A stretch of DNA of 64,000 nucleotides. Origin: Setaria digitata (lineage: Eukaryota; Nematoda; Chromadorea; Rhabditida; Setariidae). The stretch lies in assembly GCA_003640385.1 (NCBI GenBank), contig RCAB01000170.1, positions 56,140 through 120,139 on the forward strand, given 5' to 3'. Both the position numbers and the translations under genes were made by a program. Position 1 is the stretch's first letter. Each line of letters begins with the position of its first letter. The notes below the pieces were generated by a model. That model was not told the DNA's origin, did not search any database, and saw only the letters and a list, made by a program, of their open reading frames with translations. Below, piece by piece: positions 53,700 to 64,000 of this stretch.

Positions 53700-53740
53700 A
53701 AATAAATAAATAAATAAATAAACAAATAAATAAATAAATA
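53700..53740 (-). promoter_or_regulatory. AUUUA-type repeat in the Wnt 3' flank
   Basis: On the minus (mRNA) strand this reads TATTTATTTATTTATTTG and onward, a tandem TTTA repeat starting about 22 bases after the Wnt stop codon. Overlapping AUUUA pentamers are the hallmark of AU-rich destabilising elements. Whether it is in the mature mRNA depends on the cleavage site: an AATAAA overlaps the stop codon itself (53761-53766) and seems too close to be the main signal. Confidence 0.4.
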
Positions 53741-53761
53741 GGATATAAAATTCCCAAAAGT

Positions 53762-56700
53762 TTATTTGCATGTATGAACAAGAACTTTTTCCGTGCACGT
53801 TTTGCATTTCACGGAGCAGCACCAAACAAACTTGCAATGACACTGAACAGTACGTATCTCCTCTTTCGTATTATAGCCACGTCCACAGCATAATAGATCG
53901 CAACTATCTGAATTAAGCGATGATTGATTACATTCACGTCCATGTGTACCAAGTATACCTGAAAATTTTACCTTTTCTTCTTTACAAAAATTAAAAGAAA
54001 AAAAAAAAAAAACCAAATTATTTATTATAAAAATAAAATTAGCTGCTTATTTTATTATTCGAATCAAATGAAATGAAAGTTGAAGTTGAAAGTTACAATT
54101 TTTCAAGATAAAAATAAAATCGATAACAAATTTGATTGTTCTATTTCGGAAAGTTTTACATTGTTTTATTAATGGTTCAATTTGCATCATCGTATCATAC
54201 GAAATAAGCAGGCAGAGAGAATAAGGTATATTAACATTAACTAGTAAATGTAATTAGTTTAAATTTTGATTAATAAAATTTGCAAAATTAAAAGGTATTG
54301 ATTAAAAAAAAAAAAAATTTTTTTCGTTAAAATAAATTACCTTCAGCATCATTCCGTTCGCAGTAGTTTGGTGATTTGTTGATATAAGCGATTTCGTTTC
54401 CACGTAAAGGCTTTTTCCGTTCCGAACGTTCTTTCCTTCGTAAACGTTTTTTTGCCCTTTTTGCTACCTTTAATTTCAATCACTTTTTAGCACTCTTAGC
54501 TGTAAATATTTTATTCTCATGGCTGATTAGGTTAGAGACTAGAGTATCGTTCTTGACATGACAATTTAGTTATTTTAGAGACTAGAGTATCGTTCTTGAC
54601 ATGACAATTTAGTTATTTTAGAGACTAGAGTATCGTTCTTGACATGACAATTTAGTTATTTTAGAGACTAGAGTATCGTTCTTGACATGACAATTTAGTT
54701 ATTTTAGAGACTAGAGTATCGTTCTTGACATGACAATTTAGTTATTTTAGAGACTAGAGTATCGTTCTTGACATGACAATTTAGTTATTTTAGAGACTAG
54801 AGTATCGTTCTTGACATGACAATTTAGTTATTTTAGAGACTAGAGTATCGTTCTTGACATGACAATTTAGTTATTTTAGAGACTAGAGTATCGTTCTTGA
54901 CATGACAATTTAGTTATTTTAGAGACTAGAGTATCGTTCTTGACATTTTAGTTATTTTAAGTTTATCATATGAAAATAAATAAAATTCACAGTTTTCACT
55001 GAAAAAAAAAAAAAAAAAAAACTGACAAAATTAAAGCACTTCCGGATCATCCATTATGAGATAAAATCTTTTTTCTCAACAAACTGATACTCTTGTAAGA
55101 TGATAATTTCACATTGAACTGTTCAGCGTATGTATTAGTATTGATTATAGCTCTATTCTATTTTATAAGACTTCTGACTGTTTCAAATCTGATAATTCAA
55201 GTATTGTAAAGTGGATCAAATTCATTGTCCGATAAAATATACCATACATATAAATCGGAAAAAAAGAAATTTTTTTTTTTTTAGAGAAAAACTGTAAAAT
55301 TTGAAGTATTTCTTTATGATAATTTTATTCAGTGATAAAAAAAAAAAAAAAAAAACTTCTATTTGATACATTTCAATTAAACATAGAAAAACGGTTCACC
55401 TGAACGGCAAAATGATTATAACGCTGTTTCAGCATCTCGCCAATTTCTGCAAACCTCGGCATCTGTAGCCAGCAAGTTTTAAATTCACAAGAACCACTGA
55501 CACCATGACATCGACACTGCTTACGCATATTTTGAACAATTGCCTAAAATATTTCAATTTTTTTTTTTTATCCAAAACATTGATTTCTCAGTATGATAAA
55601 CTCGACAAAACCACTAGCAAAATATGAAATTTTTTTAAGACGAAAATTTTTGGATGAATGAAATGCAACATTGACATACTTCACGACCGACAAAATTGTT
55701 GTGGAGATTCATTAGATGTCTTATATCACGATCCTTTTCATACTGTTCTCGTTCAAAGCGATCCAAAAATTGCTTGGCAAAATGAACACCATATTTGGAG
55801 TTATCTGAACAACCACCCCACGAAAACTTTTCTCGTCCTATTGCACTTGCATGATCCTAAAAACAAAAAAAAAAAAAAAAAAAATAGCATTACAAAAAAG
55901 CCCTTATTTTAGTATTTATAATAAATAACAAATGGTTTAATGATTAGGAATTTAATTGAATTTAAAATATTTCAATTTGTTTACCAAATGATATTGTCTC
56001 TTTTTCTTTTTTTTTTTACTCAAAATAAATCTTATTAAATTGCAAGAAATCTAATTTATTTCATTTTGCAATAGCAAAATTTTCAGAATTGTTTTTTAAT
56101 TTAATTAGAATAGTGAAGTAAATTTTTTTAAACTTTTTAATCATCCATTGTTTTAAAGCTTTAAAAAAGAGAAACTAACGAAAGTTGATGAGATGTCCAT
56201 AATGTGATTATTTGTTGGATACTGTATTATAGAATGGAATTTAATATCACAAAAATTCATATTATCAAAAAACAAAAAAAAAAAAAAAGAAAAAAAAAAA
56301 AAACATTCCATTCCATTTGTTCATCTCCGTTTACTTTTAAAAAAACAAAAACAAAAAAACAAAAAAAAAAAAAAAAAAACAAACAAACAAACATTTTATT
56401 AATGATTACGTGAATAATCAGTCACGTAACACGTTTCACAGCGTACGTCAAATGTAAATATTTTGAAAGAAACAATGAACCAAATCTGTATATCGTTGTC
56501 CACCTGGTTGACTGTCACAACCGCATTCTGTTAAATTACCAGCACTGCATCCTTTCGTAATTGCGTGTACAATACCCGCACTGGCAACGGCTGAGATAAA
56601 TGCCGTTTCGCGATTTCCTATTTAGATGGAAATTACTAGTATTATTTTTTCCTTTAAATGATAAAAAATTTCGAAATTCATATTCAAAAATCTGAATTTT

Positions 56701-58741
56701 TTATCAATGAGTAGAATTTTTTCAACTTTTTTTTTTTTTTCAAATTGTATAATTATTATTTTTAATATAATAATTATTGACCAGCTCGAAGTGTTTGTCC
56801 AAGTAAATCTTGAAATCCATTTGTTGTGATGTTTGAATGTTTGCTTATCCGTTCTGAGCAATTCCATCTAGAAAATTAATTATTTTCATTTGTTTTTTTT
56901 TTCTTTGCAGAAATTTTAATGAAATCATTTGATTTCAAATGTTTTAGTCCTAAATTTTAAACTTTCATAATTAAATTTTAAGAGTTATATTTTGAAACAT
57001 AGCGCGGCACAGTTAAAATTTATTAAATTTCCGAACATTAGCCAAATTGTATATGCTAACAAGTTTGAACAAATACATCGAAAGAACAAAAAAGGAAAAA
57101 CAAAACAAAACTAATTAATACTGCTACTTAAAATTACCGTATTTTTGAAATATTGTTGTGTGTGAGAAGTTGAAACACCCGATAATGTGATTGGCAGGAA
57201 GACAGATTTAAGTAATTTGTGAATGAGTGAGTGACATTTTTCAAAGAAATACGGCAAATAGCTAATACAGGTCGATTATTTTTTAAATTTAGCAAATTGG
57301 TTTTCAATGAAAATGAAACCTTTCAAATTTGAACTGTGCTTGACACTCAACAACCGAATCCCTGGCACCACGTCCAATTGATGGAATTGCAAACGGATGC
57401 TAGAAGAAATGAAAAATTTAGGGTTCTGAAATCAAACTTAATTTATTAATAAAATTTAGTTATAATTTTTTTCATTCGTAAATTATGAAATGAAAAGAGT
57501 AATTAATCAGGAAAAAAGAAGCTAATATTAATTTAGTAATATTAACTTCTACAAGAAGCTAATCCAGTGAGAATGTAGAAAGCTCGCAATTCTTATAAAA
57601 TATTTAAGCGAATTGGTCTTGAATTGTCCCACAATTGAATCTATTTCAATAAACTCATTAAAAAAGAAAAAATTAATTGATAGAAAACCAAGATGATTTC
57701 TACCTATCACTTTATCGAAATAAATTTAAAATAAAATTTGTTAACACTTAATTGTGATAATGCTAAATTAAAATAATGTTAAATACACAGTAAAATATGA
57801 TAATGTTGAAGAAAATGAAATAACCGATAACATACAATGTTTTTTTTTTGCTTGTTAGGCTTGAAAACATTATATTAGTAGATTAATAGAGTGTTAGAGA
57901 CCAGAAATAAAACTGTATTTTAGTAATTTATCGAGTAAATTTTCTTCACGGCAAAAATTTAAGAAAAAAAAAATTTAAAATTAAAAACTCCAGTTTCAGT
58001 TCTGAAAATCTATATGATTATCTTGAAACTGATATTTCCTTTTTTAATTAATTTATTTTTTGAAATATCACCGTAAGATTTTTCTTTTCTTCACAAACGC
58101 TATCCAACGGTATCTCATTCCTTTAATTTTTTTATACTTAGGCACAATGTACTCTCCAAAGTGTACCATTCTATAAAAATGCATTATGCTCTCGAGAATA
58201 AAAAATTTAAACTTCTACCAATTACCTGTATTTTTTTATTCTAATTTGGATACCAATTACCTATTATTAGGGTGTGTTTTTGTTTTTTAAGGTAAAAATA
58301 TCAGCTAACCTGTTGGCAGATGCTGATTTGGGCTGGATTTAAACCTAGTAATCGTTCACATAATATTCGATATTGTTGTTTATCGTAATCGGATGCTGCA
58401 TGGAATGCCGGCGAATACTGTGCTGTTGATGATAATGCCAGCGACCTATAGAATTCTTTTCTCAGTTTTTTAATTGGAAATATTTAATTTACTAAAATTT
58501 AACTATATGCAAATAAATCCGTGGAAAATTCTTCATTCTAATTTATGAAATTCAGAATTATTTCTAAAAAGAAAACATTTCTTTGCTATAAGCAAATATT
58601 TTTCTTTTTCAAATTCTGTATTAAATTTTTAAATTAACAAATATTAAAAACTTACAACCAGTTATAGTGCTGAGCTGATGCAATGTTGAGAAGAATTGTA
58701 ATCGCTGTTAAGCAATGATTAAGAAGCATCGTAGAATGCAT
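53762..58741 (-). CDS. Wnt ligand, WNT16/EGL-20-like, 9 exons
   Basis: A secreted lipid-modified signalling protein that binds Frizzled receptors. Exons right to left: 58741-58656, 58445-58310, 57399-57320, 56867-56782, 56617-56481, 55856-55680, 55543-55400, 54467-54341, 53958-53762, giving 389 aa, a normal Wnt length. Seen: a signal peptide (about 1-23, ending IASA); [24 protein letters not shown] near 101-105; [43 protein letters not shown]; the acyl-Ser motif [10 protein letters not shown] (Ser near 250); [18 protein letters not shown]; and a cysteine-rich end finishing HTCK. The IPSI...GAR, CSAGN, NKSPNYC and CNxxS...[10 protein letters not shown] stretches resemble WNT16 more than WNT4 or WNT5. 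Exon 8 has a weak acceptor: in every frame, the good-looking ACAG near 54506 leads into a stop, so the exon must begin at about 54467. The adjacent intron holds the 43-bp minisatellite. Confidence 0.9.
54535..54958. repeat. 43-bp minisatellite, about 10 perfect copies, in a Wnt intron
   Basis: The unit starts GAGACTAGAGTATCGTTCTT and recurs exactly every 43 bases at 54535, 54578, 54621 and so on to 54922. The last copy lacks a few internal bases. The copies look identical, which points to recent expansion. It sits in the intron between Wnt exons 7 and 8, with its near edge about 70 bases from the exon 8 acceptor. Confidence 0.95.
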
Positions 58742-60580
58742 TATCTTTATCCCCCCGTTTAACATCGAATACCAATAAAATACCCCTCAATACAGGTCAA
58801 ATATCAGCAGGTAGAAACTCTTCCTTACTTTTGTACATCATCATTGATTCAGTAGTGACTTTTTTTTCTTTTTTTTTTTCTTTTTTGTTTTTTGGTAATT
58901 TTCGTCTTTCCACAATTTTCAATTTTAATTCTCTTTTTTTCCTTCTTTTCTTTCTTTTTTTATTTCTACCATTAGCCTGCTCAAATCATTTTCCTGATAC
59001 CAATCAATTGATCAATCGACTGGTCAAAGTAATCAATTTGCTAAATAATACAAATTGCATACGGTAAGATAAGCACATATACTAATACTGAAAGCTAAAC
59101 CAGTGCGATCATCCAGTAAAATTTCTAAATTTTTATCGAACAAAATGTGAGCAAAAAAAAAAAAGCAAAGAAAAGAAACAGAAAGAATTAAATAAATTCT
59201 TTTCTTTCCAGTGCTTTTTTTTTCTCCGCTACTTTTATTGTTGTAGCAGTTGCTGTGTTGTTGTTGCTGTTTTCGCAGTTATTTGTAGATGAATAAATAT
59301 AAAAAAATAAATGAATTAATTAAATCCAGAAGTGATAATTAGTGGATTTATGTTAGTTGAGGTATTAAAAGGTTAGTAATTGTAATAGTAAAAGGCTATT
59401 TTGAATTATTAACGCCAACAAATTACGGCTCATTTACATTTATTGCCCACTTCTCGTTTCAACGAACCCTCGTCCTCGTCACCAATAATTGGTAGATTTG
59501 GTCGTTGTTCGTCCTACTTTGTCTTTTTCTTTCACTTTTCAAAATTTATTTGTCTTCTTTTCTTCAATACTTCTATCGTCCAATAGTAATACGAGATGGC
59601 TGCTTCTATAGCAGTAATAATCGTCAACAGTAGCAGTAATTATCAACAGCAGCAAGTAATGGTTGCAGAAGTTTGCACAAAACACAAAATTACCGTAAAA
59701 ATATTTGTAGTGCTAAAAAAAAAAAAAAAGAAAAAAAAAAGAAAAAAACGAAGAATTTAATAGATTTATATATCTTTTCCACTTATTAAAATCATGTAAT
59801 CAATTAATGTAACGAATTCAATCTTTTGTTTATACAATGAAAAAGAAAAATTAAATCATTCAAGAATATTCAATTTTCGGATATCATTTTATTTCTCATA
59901 ACAAAAAATTTTACTACTTATTTAGAAGAGACAAAGGAATACGGTATTCCGATTTTCATCTATCATATCGAAATTTCCTTGCAATAATAAGCGATATAAT
60001 TAAGAAGCAGAAGATAAGGGAGGGGGGAAAAAAAGTTTTTTCTTTTTCTTTCTAGGAATTCCGGACATATAATTAATTGAAATGGGATGATATTTGTCGT
60101 CTAAAGAAGAAAACTTGAAACTACGACTAAACTAAATAAGATTGTTTGATATCAGAATAATACATTTTATGCGTAAATGCTTACAGATAAAAGACCTAAT
60201 TAAGCTTAATATTTTCAGTGATTTATTCTGAAAAAACTTAAAAAAAAAGAAAAGAAAAACTTTATTAAAATAAAATTTATGCCTTCTTTAATAATAAGCT
60301 TTTATTTTTACTCCTTTTTTTTTCTTCTATTATGTAATGTAAAGCATTACTGGTATGACAATTACTGTTTACAGTAATGCTTGAAAAGTTGCTAATCTCA
60401 TTAAATTTGCCAAAAAATTTGACAATTGGAACATTAGACATGATTAATTAGGAAAGTGAAAAACAGAAAATACATCAAATGTCTAGGCAACTGTTATCAA
60501 ATATTTTCAAATTAATTAAATTCAAGAATGAAAATAAACATTTGAATTTAATTTAAAATCAAAAAAAATGAATTAATTTT
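58742..60580. other. region between divergent Wnt and small secreted-protein genes
   Basis: This is the 5' flank of the Wnt gene (minus) and presumably of the small secreted protein (plus), so it likely holds promoters for both. No specific element was identified. A patch at 59390-59520 and a GTT/GCA trinucleotide-rich patch at 59225-59300 are less AT-extreme. No conserved coding segment was found. Confidence 0.4.
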
Positions 60581-60585
60581 TACAG

Positions 60586-61049
60586 ATACTTTTTTCTGCT
60601 TTCTTATTTCTCTTACCTCTTACTTCTTATTCGAGCAATCGTTTTGATCGTTTTGCTAGCATTCACAAAACAAAAACGAGAAACTTCATTGATCCAGTTG
60701 AAATACTTAACGATTTGAACAACTGCAGCTTAAACGATTGTTACACGTTAAAAGTTAGAAATCGCAACATCTGCTACCGATTCCTATCTCTTTATCCCGA
60801 TATTTACTGGACAAAAATTACGGTAATTTGAAATGAATCTTTGACATATACGATATTTATGTATATATTTTTTATAATTGTGTTACATTATTTATCTCAT
60901 TTATTGTAGACTATATTGTCTTAAACAGTGGATAAAAATTGTTTGTCATAATTTTTTAAATTGTTGCGCTACTATATGCTACTTTTTACCTTTTTTTTTT
61001 TTTTTAGAATAAAAGAGTTTTGTTTTGTCTTTCCAGTGGAATCTGTTAA
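60586..61049 (+). CDS. Small secreted cysteine-containing protein (5' incomplete)
   Basis: I do not recognise the family. Exon 60586-60822 follows an acceptor (TTTTTACAG) and opens in frame with a hydrophobic core LFSAFLFLLPL, then TSYSSN, a textbook signal peptide. A basic stretch (HKTKTRN) and a cysteine segment, NNCSLNDCYTLKV and NICYRFL, follow; the exon ends at a GTAATT donor. Exon 61008-61049 follows a long T tract ending TTAG, joins in phase 0, adds two cysteines and ends GIC-stop. The mature part would be about 75 aa with five cysteines. No ATG lies in the first exon (a stop precedes it), so a 5' exon with the start codon is missing from my model. Coherent phase, a signal peptide and two splice sites support a gene; there is no homology support. 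Confidence 0.5.
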
Positions 61050-61059
61050 TTATAAAAAC

Positions 61060-62188
61060 CTGAATTATTCGTAATTTTGTTAATTTAAACAGATGCGATA
61101 AAGGTGCTATTGAAATTTTATAAAATGTGAAGCTTTTAAAATGAATGAAACGATTTAATGTGATGATATAATATGAAGAGCAGGAATGTACTGCATTTGT
61201 GATATGCTATTTGTTGAAATATGAAAATGCAGTTGCAGAAAAAATGTTAATTTTCTGAATCATTTCAAAAGTGTGATGTATCTAATTAATGGCTAAAAAG
61301 GTACGGGTCAAAGATTGAAAGAACTATAAAATTGAGCGGCAGACTTGGCAACAGAAATAAAAAAGAAAATGAGCTAGAAGAAGCAAAATTCATCATAATA
61401 ATTCTTTAGTAAACTTTTTAATTAGGAAAAATTCATCGTGATATGATTTGACTTTAAAGTTTTTGATTAGTCAAACTAGTCAAGCTAATTTTTACTTAAT
61501 CCGGAGTAATAGGCAAGATGCTATTTTGCTTCAATTCATGGAGCGACAATTTTAAGGTCGTTCAAAATTCAACGTGAATCTTAAAATTATTATTTTGAGG
61601 CAGAAAAATTGTAGTCAGCTAAGCAGACAGAATAATGAAAAAAATAAAAAAAGGAAAAATGCTGAAGAAATAAATGTTAGATTAAATTAACCTAAATTGC
61701 ATCACGCCGATCAACTTATCTTTACAGAATGATATTGGGAACTGAAATTGAAATAAATCAAAATGCAAACTAATTTTAAAAACAAAGGAAAAAAGAAACG
61801 AACAAATGAATGATTTCGGAATTATTGCAACTACTGTGGTTAAATTTTTTATTGGGAAAAATGAAATGAAAATTGGGAATTTTAATGAGGAAAATTTAGT
61901 TTAGACAAATAATTGCTTTAACTTATCTTAACTTTAACTTTAACTACAATAATTGCTTTAACTTATCAAATCATAGCCTTAATTATAATCAAATTACAAC
62001 TGCATCCTTAACATTTTGGCATACAGAAACGACCAAAATAGCATTCATTTAATATTTTCAAAACTAAATCATCTAAAATGTACGAAGTAAAATAATTTAA
62101 TGTACAAAACTATTAATTTAACGTAACAAAATGTTATCATATCATTTCAAGTTGTTAATATTATGAAAAACTTTCTGCCCCCTCAGCC

Positions 62189-62221
<33 letters not shown>

Positions 62222-62680
62222 AAAAAACNTTTTTTAAATAAAAATATGCCCGTATCAGTTGATTTTACAAAATAAGAAGAAACAAATGAAAATGCATAAT
62301 TACATTTTATACATTGAAATTAATTATATTAGAAAAAATGGAATTATCATTATAACATATTAGGAAAAATTAAATCATTTTCATCTTAATTTCCCATCTT
62401 TTTCTCCTATGAATTAACAAATGTTCAATTTAATAATTTCACACTTTTAATTTAATTTCTGTTCTTCTTTTTCCTCCGCTCTTTTTTCTTTCCCCCCCCC
62501 CCCTCTCCTCCATCTTTCCCCTCCCCTCTCTTTTTCCCATATAATTAACAAATTTACCATATTTACTTATTATCATTTTATAAAAATAATTCAAAGTCTT
62601 CCAAAAGCTCAATCATTCATCGTCGTCCCATTTCTACTACTACAATCAATTCAAATCATTAACCTAAGCCTATCGTATCC
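61060..62680. other. intergenic, no gene recognised
   Basis: AT-rich DNA with an A-rich run at 62188-62227 ending next to an undetermined base at 62229, a short direct repeat near 61911-61966 (AATTGCTTTAACTTATC twice) and a C-tract plus pyrimidine-rich patch at 62465-62535. No coding exon was seen. Confidence 0.5.
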
Positions 62681-62683
62681 TAG

Positions 62684-63097
62684 GAACATTTTATTGACAA
62701 TACTCCTCTTGAAAACCGCCTCATCTTGATTGTCAAAACATGCAGGTGTGTATATATGTATGTATGTATATATGTGTGTGTGTGTGTGTGTGTGTCTGTC
62801 TGTCTGTCTGTCTGTCTGTACTGGCCCCACACTTCTACGGCCTGCTTTATTCATATAAATCTTTATGGCTACGTCGTAAAAATCACATAAAATTGGTTCG
62901 TCCTCTCTAGCAAACACCCTTTTCGCCTTAAATCGCTTACCGGAAAAGATCTTCGTCGTTTCAACCGAAATGAAATGAATGCAATCACAGAAATGTCATC
63001 GTTAGACGAAGTAGCATATTTCAAAATAGTCAAGAAAATGGAAGAGATGAAGAAGAAGGATGATGATGAAATAACGGTGAAAAAGAGAGAAGATTGA
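62684..63097 (+). CDS. 3' exons of an unidentified gene (partial)
   Basis: Two open segments join perfectly. 62684-62745 follows an acceptor (TATCCTAG) and ends CAG before GTGTGT. 62911-63097 follows TCCTCTCTAG and runs to TGA. The junction completes a Ser codon in phase. The joined peptide is about 82 aa: a mixed first part (NRLILIVKTC), a basic part (LTGKDLRRFNRNEMNAI) and a highly charged Lys/Glu/Asp tail. The intron is largely a TG/TCTG microsatellite. No 5' exons were found upstream. The pair lies between the two undetermined bases at 62229 and 63503, so the rest of the gene may be elsewhere in the genome. The family is not recognised. Confidence 0.4.
62746..62820. repeat. compound TA/TG/TCTG microsatellite
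   Basis: Alternating TATG units, then (TG)n, then six TCTG units. It lies in the putative intron of the orphan exon pair. Confidence 0.9.
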
Positions 63098-63132
63098 TTA
63101 ACCGCGGAGAAAATAAGAGGCGGGGGAGAAGG

Positions 63133-63298
63133 AAAAAAAAAAAAAATGAATGAAAAAAAGTTAGAAAAATGGAAAGAAATGAATGGAACAGCAAAGCTCC
63201 ACCTGGAAAGCAAAACTTTTTTTTTTTTTCTTTTCCCGATTATTCCCAGAAATTATCTTTCTATCACTTTTTCTTTTTGAATTTTAATTATCGATTGG

Positions 63299-63341
<43 letters not shown>

Positions 63342-63502
63342 AAAATATATATATATTAAAATCTTTAACAATAGCAGTATGAAAAAGGGGTGAAAAAAGA
63401 AGCAAAGGAAAAACGTTCTAACAAAACTAAGGACTAATTTATTTAAGAAAAAAAAAAAAAAAAATGAATGAAAAAAAGTTAGAAAAATGGAAAGAAATGA
63501 AT
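63133..63502. repeat. direct duplication of about 52 bases ending at an undetermined base
   Basis: The segment 63133-63184 (an A run, then ATGAATGAAAAAAAGTTAGA and onward to AAATGAAT) recurs at 63448-63502, immediately before the N at 63503. An exact local duplicate ending at an N looks like an unresolved contig overlap rather than a biological repeat. Confidence 0.75.
63300..63356. repeat. AT dinucleotide array
   Basis: (AT)n with small interruptions, lying between the two copies of the duplication at 63133 and 63448. Confidence 0.85.
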
Positions 63503-63503
63503 N

Positions 63504-64000
63504 TGTTCTAGAGTTCAAAAATATGCATAATATTTACATTTAAGGCACATGCAATCAAATATTTTAATATTTCTTTTTTCCTTTTTGTAAATTTACACTG
63601 AAGATTTTAAAACAATTATAAAATATGTTTTGTGATAAGGTGCATATATATTCGGAATTAAATTTTTTAACGACCAAAATTTTTACATTTTGGGATCAAA
63701 AAAAAAAATGATTAAAAAATTTTAGTGTAGAATTTAACGAGAAAAGTGGACGAAATAAATGAAGATAATTCACAAATAATTTTGTAACTCAAAAAAATTT
63801 CTCCAAAAAGCATAGCTATATATGAACAGTATAAATTTCATTCAATTCAAAAAAAATATTTGTTGTTAAATCGAAGTTTTATGCCTAGATTTATGGCTAA
63901 CCAACCATATATATTATTATTATTATTATTAATTATTTATTATAAATATATATATATATTTATTTATTTATTATATATAATAAAATAATATATATATTAT
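63504..64000. other. 3' end of window, no gene recognised
   Basis: AT-rich DNA ending in an ATT/TATA array (about 63909-64000). No open segment with coding character was seen. Confidence 0.5.

Overview
The window is strongly AT-rich nuclear DNA from a nematode, most likely a clade III spirurid/filarial worm. The evidence is a Wnt, a GT43 glucuronosyltransferase, a NELF-A and a FOG-3/Tob protein, all split by many short introns. Splice sites are of the nematode type (TTTCAG acceptors; GTAAGT, GTTTGT and GTGAGT donors), and good acceptors that could serve for spliced-leader trans-splicing lie just 5' of several start codons. No rRNA, tRNA, CRISPR array, operon of bacterial type or intact transposon was recognised. 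The species assignment is inference; the sequence itself does not name it.

Layout. 1-2.2 kb: no recognisable gene. 2.2-6.5 kb (+): NELF-A, 11 exons, about 541 aa. 6.5-9.8 kb: no gene, with an AAT microsatellite. About 9.8-15.7 kb (+): a cysteine-rich, probably secreted or GPI-anchored protein of unknown function. 17.9-21.65 kb (-): a secreted protein of unknown function with conserved His motifs, six exons, 299 aa. 23.7-28.2 kb (-): a FOG-3/Tob (BTG-domain) protein, 12 exons, about 683 aa, with a long Pro/Gln repeat tail. 28.4-48 kb: a large gene-poor stretch with diverged repeats, AT arrays and a 276-base T tract. 48.0-51.5 kb (+): a beta-1,3-glucuronosyltransferase (SQV-8/B3GAT type), seven exons, 306 aa. 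53.8-58.7 kb (-): a complete Wnt of WNT16/EGL-20 type, nine exons, 389 aa, with a perfect 43-bp minisatellite in one intron. 60.6-61.05 kb (+): two exons of a small secreted protein. 62.68-63.10 kb (+): two orphan 3' exons lying between two single-N characters, next to an exact local duplication that suggests an assembly join.

The genes are separately transcribed and do not form one pathway. Three bear on development: the Wnt ligand; the glucuronosyltransferase, which makes the proteoglycan linker that many extracellular ligands depend on; and FOG-3/Tob, a germ-cell fate regulator. NELF-A is a subunit of the promoter-proximal pausing complex that is reported missing from C. elegans, so its clear presence here is the most informative single observation. 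Exon coordinates were worked out by hand from splice signals and phase; total phase closes for NELF-A (one junction uncertain), FOG-3, SQV-8, the unknown 299-aa protein and the Wnt (one weak acceptor).
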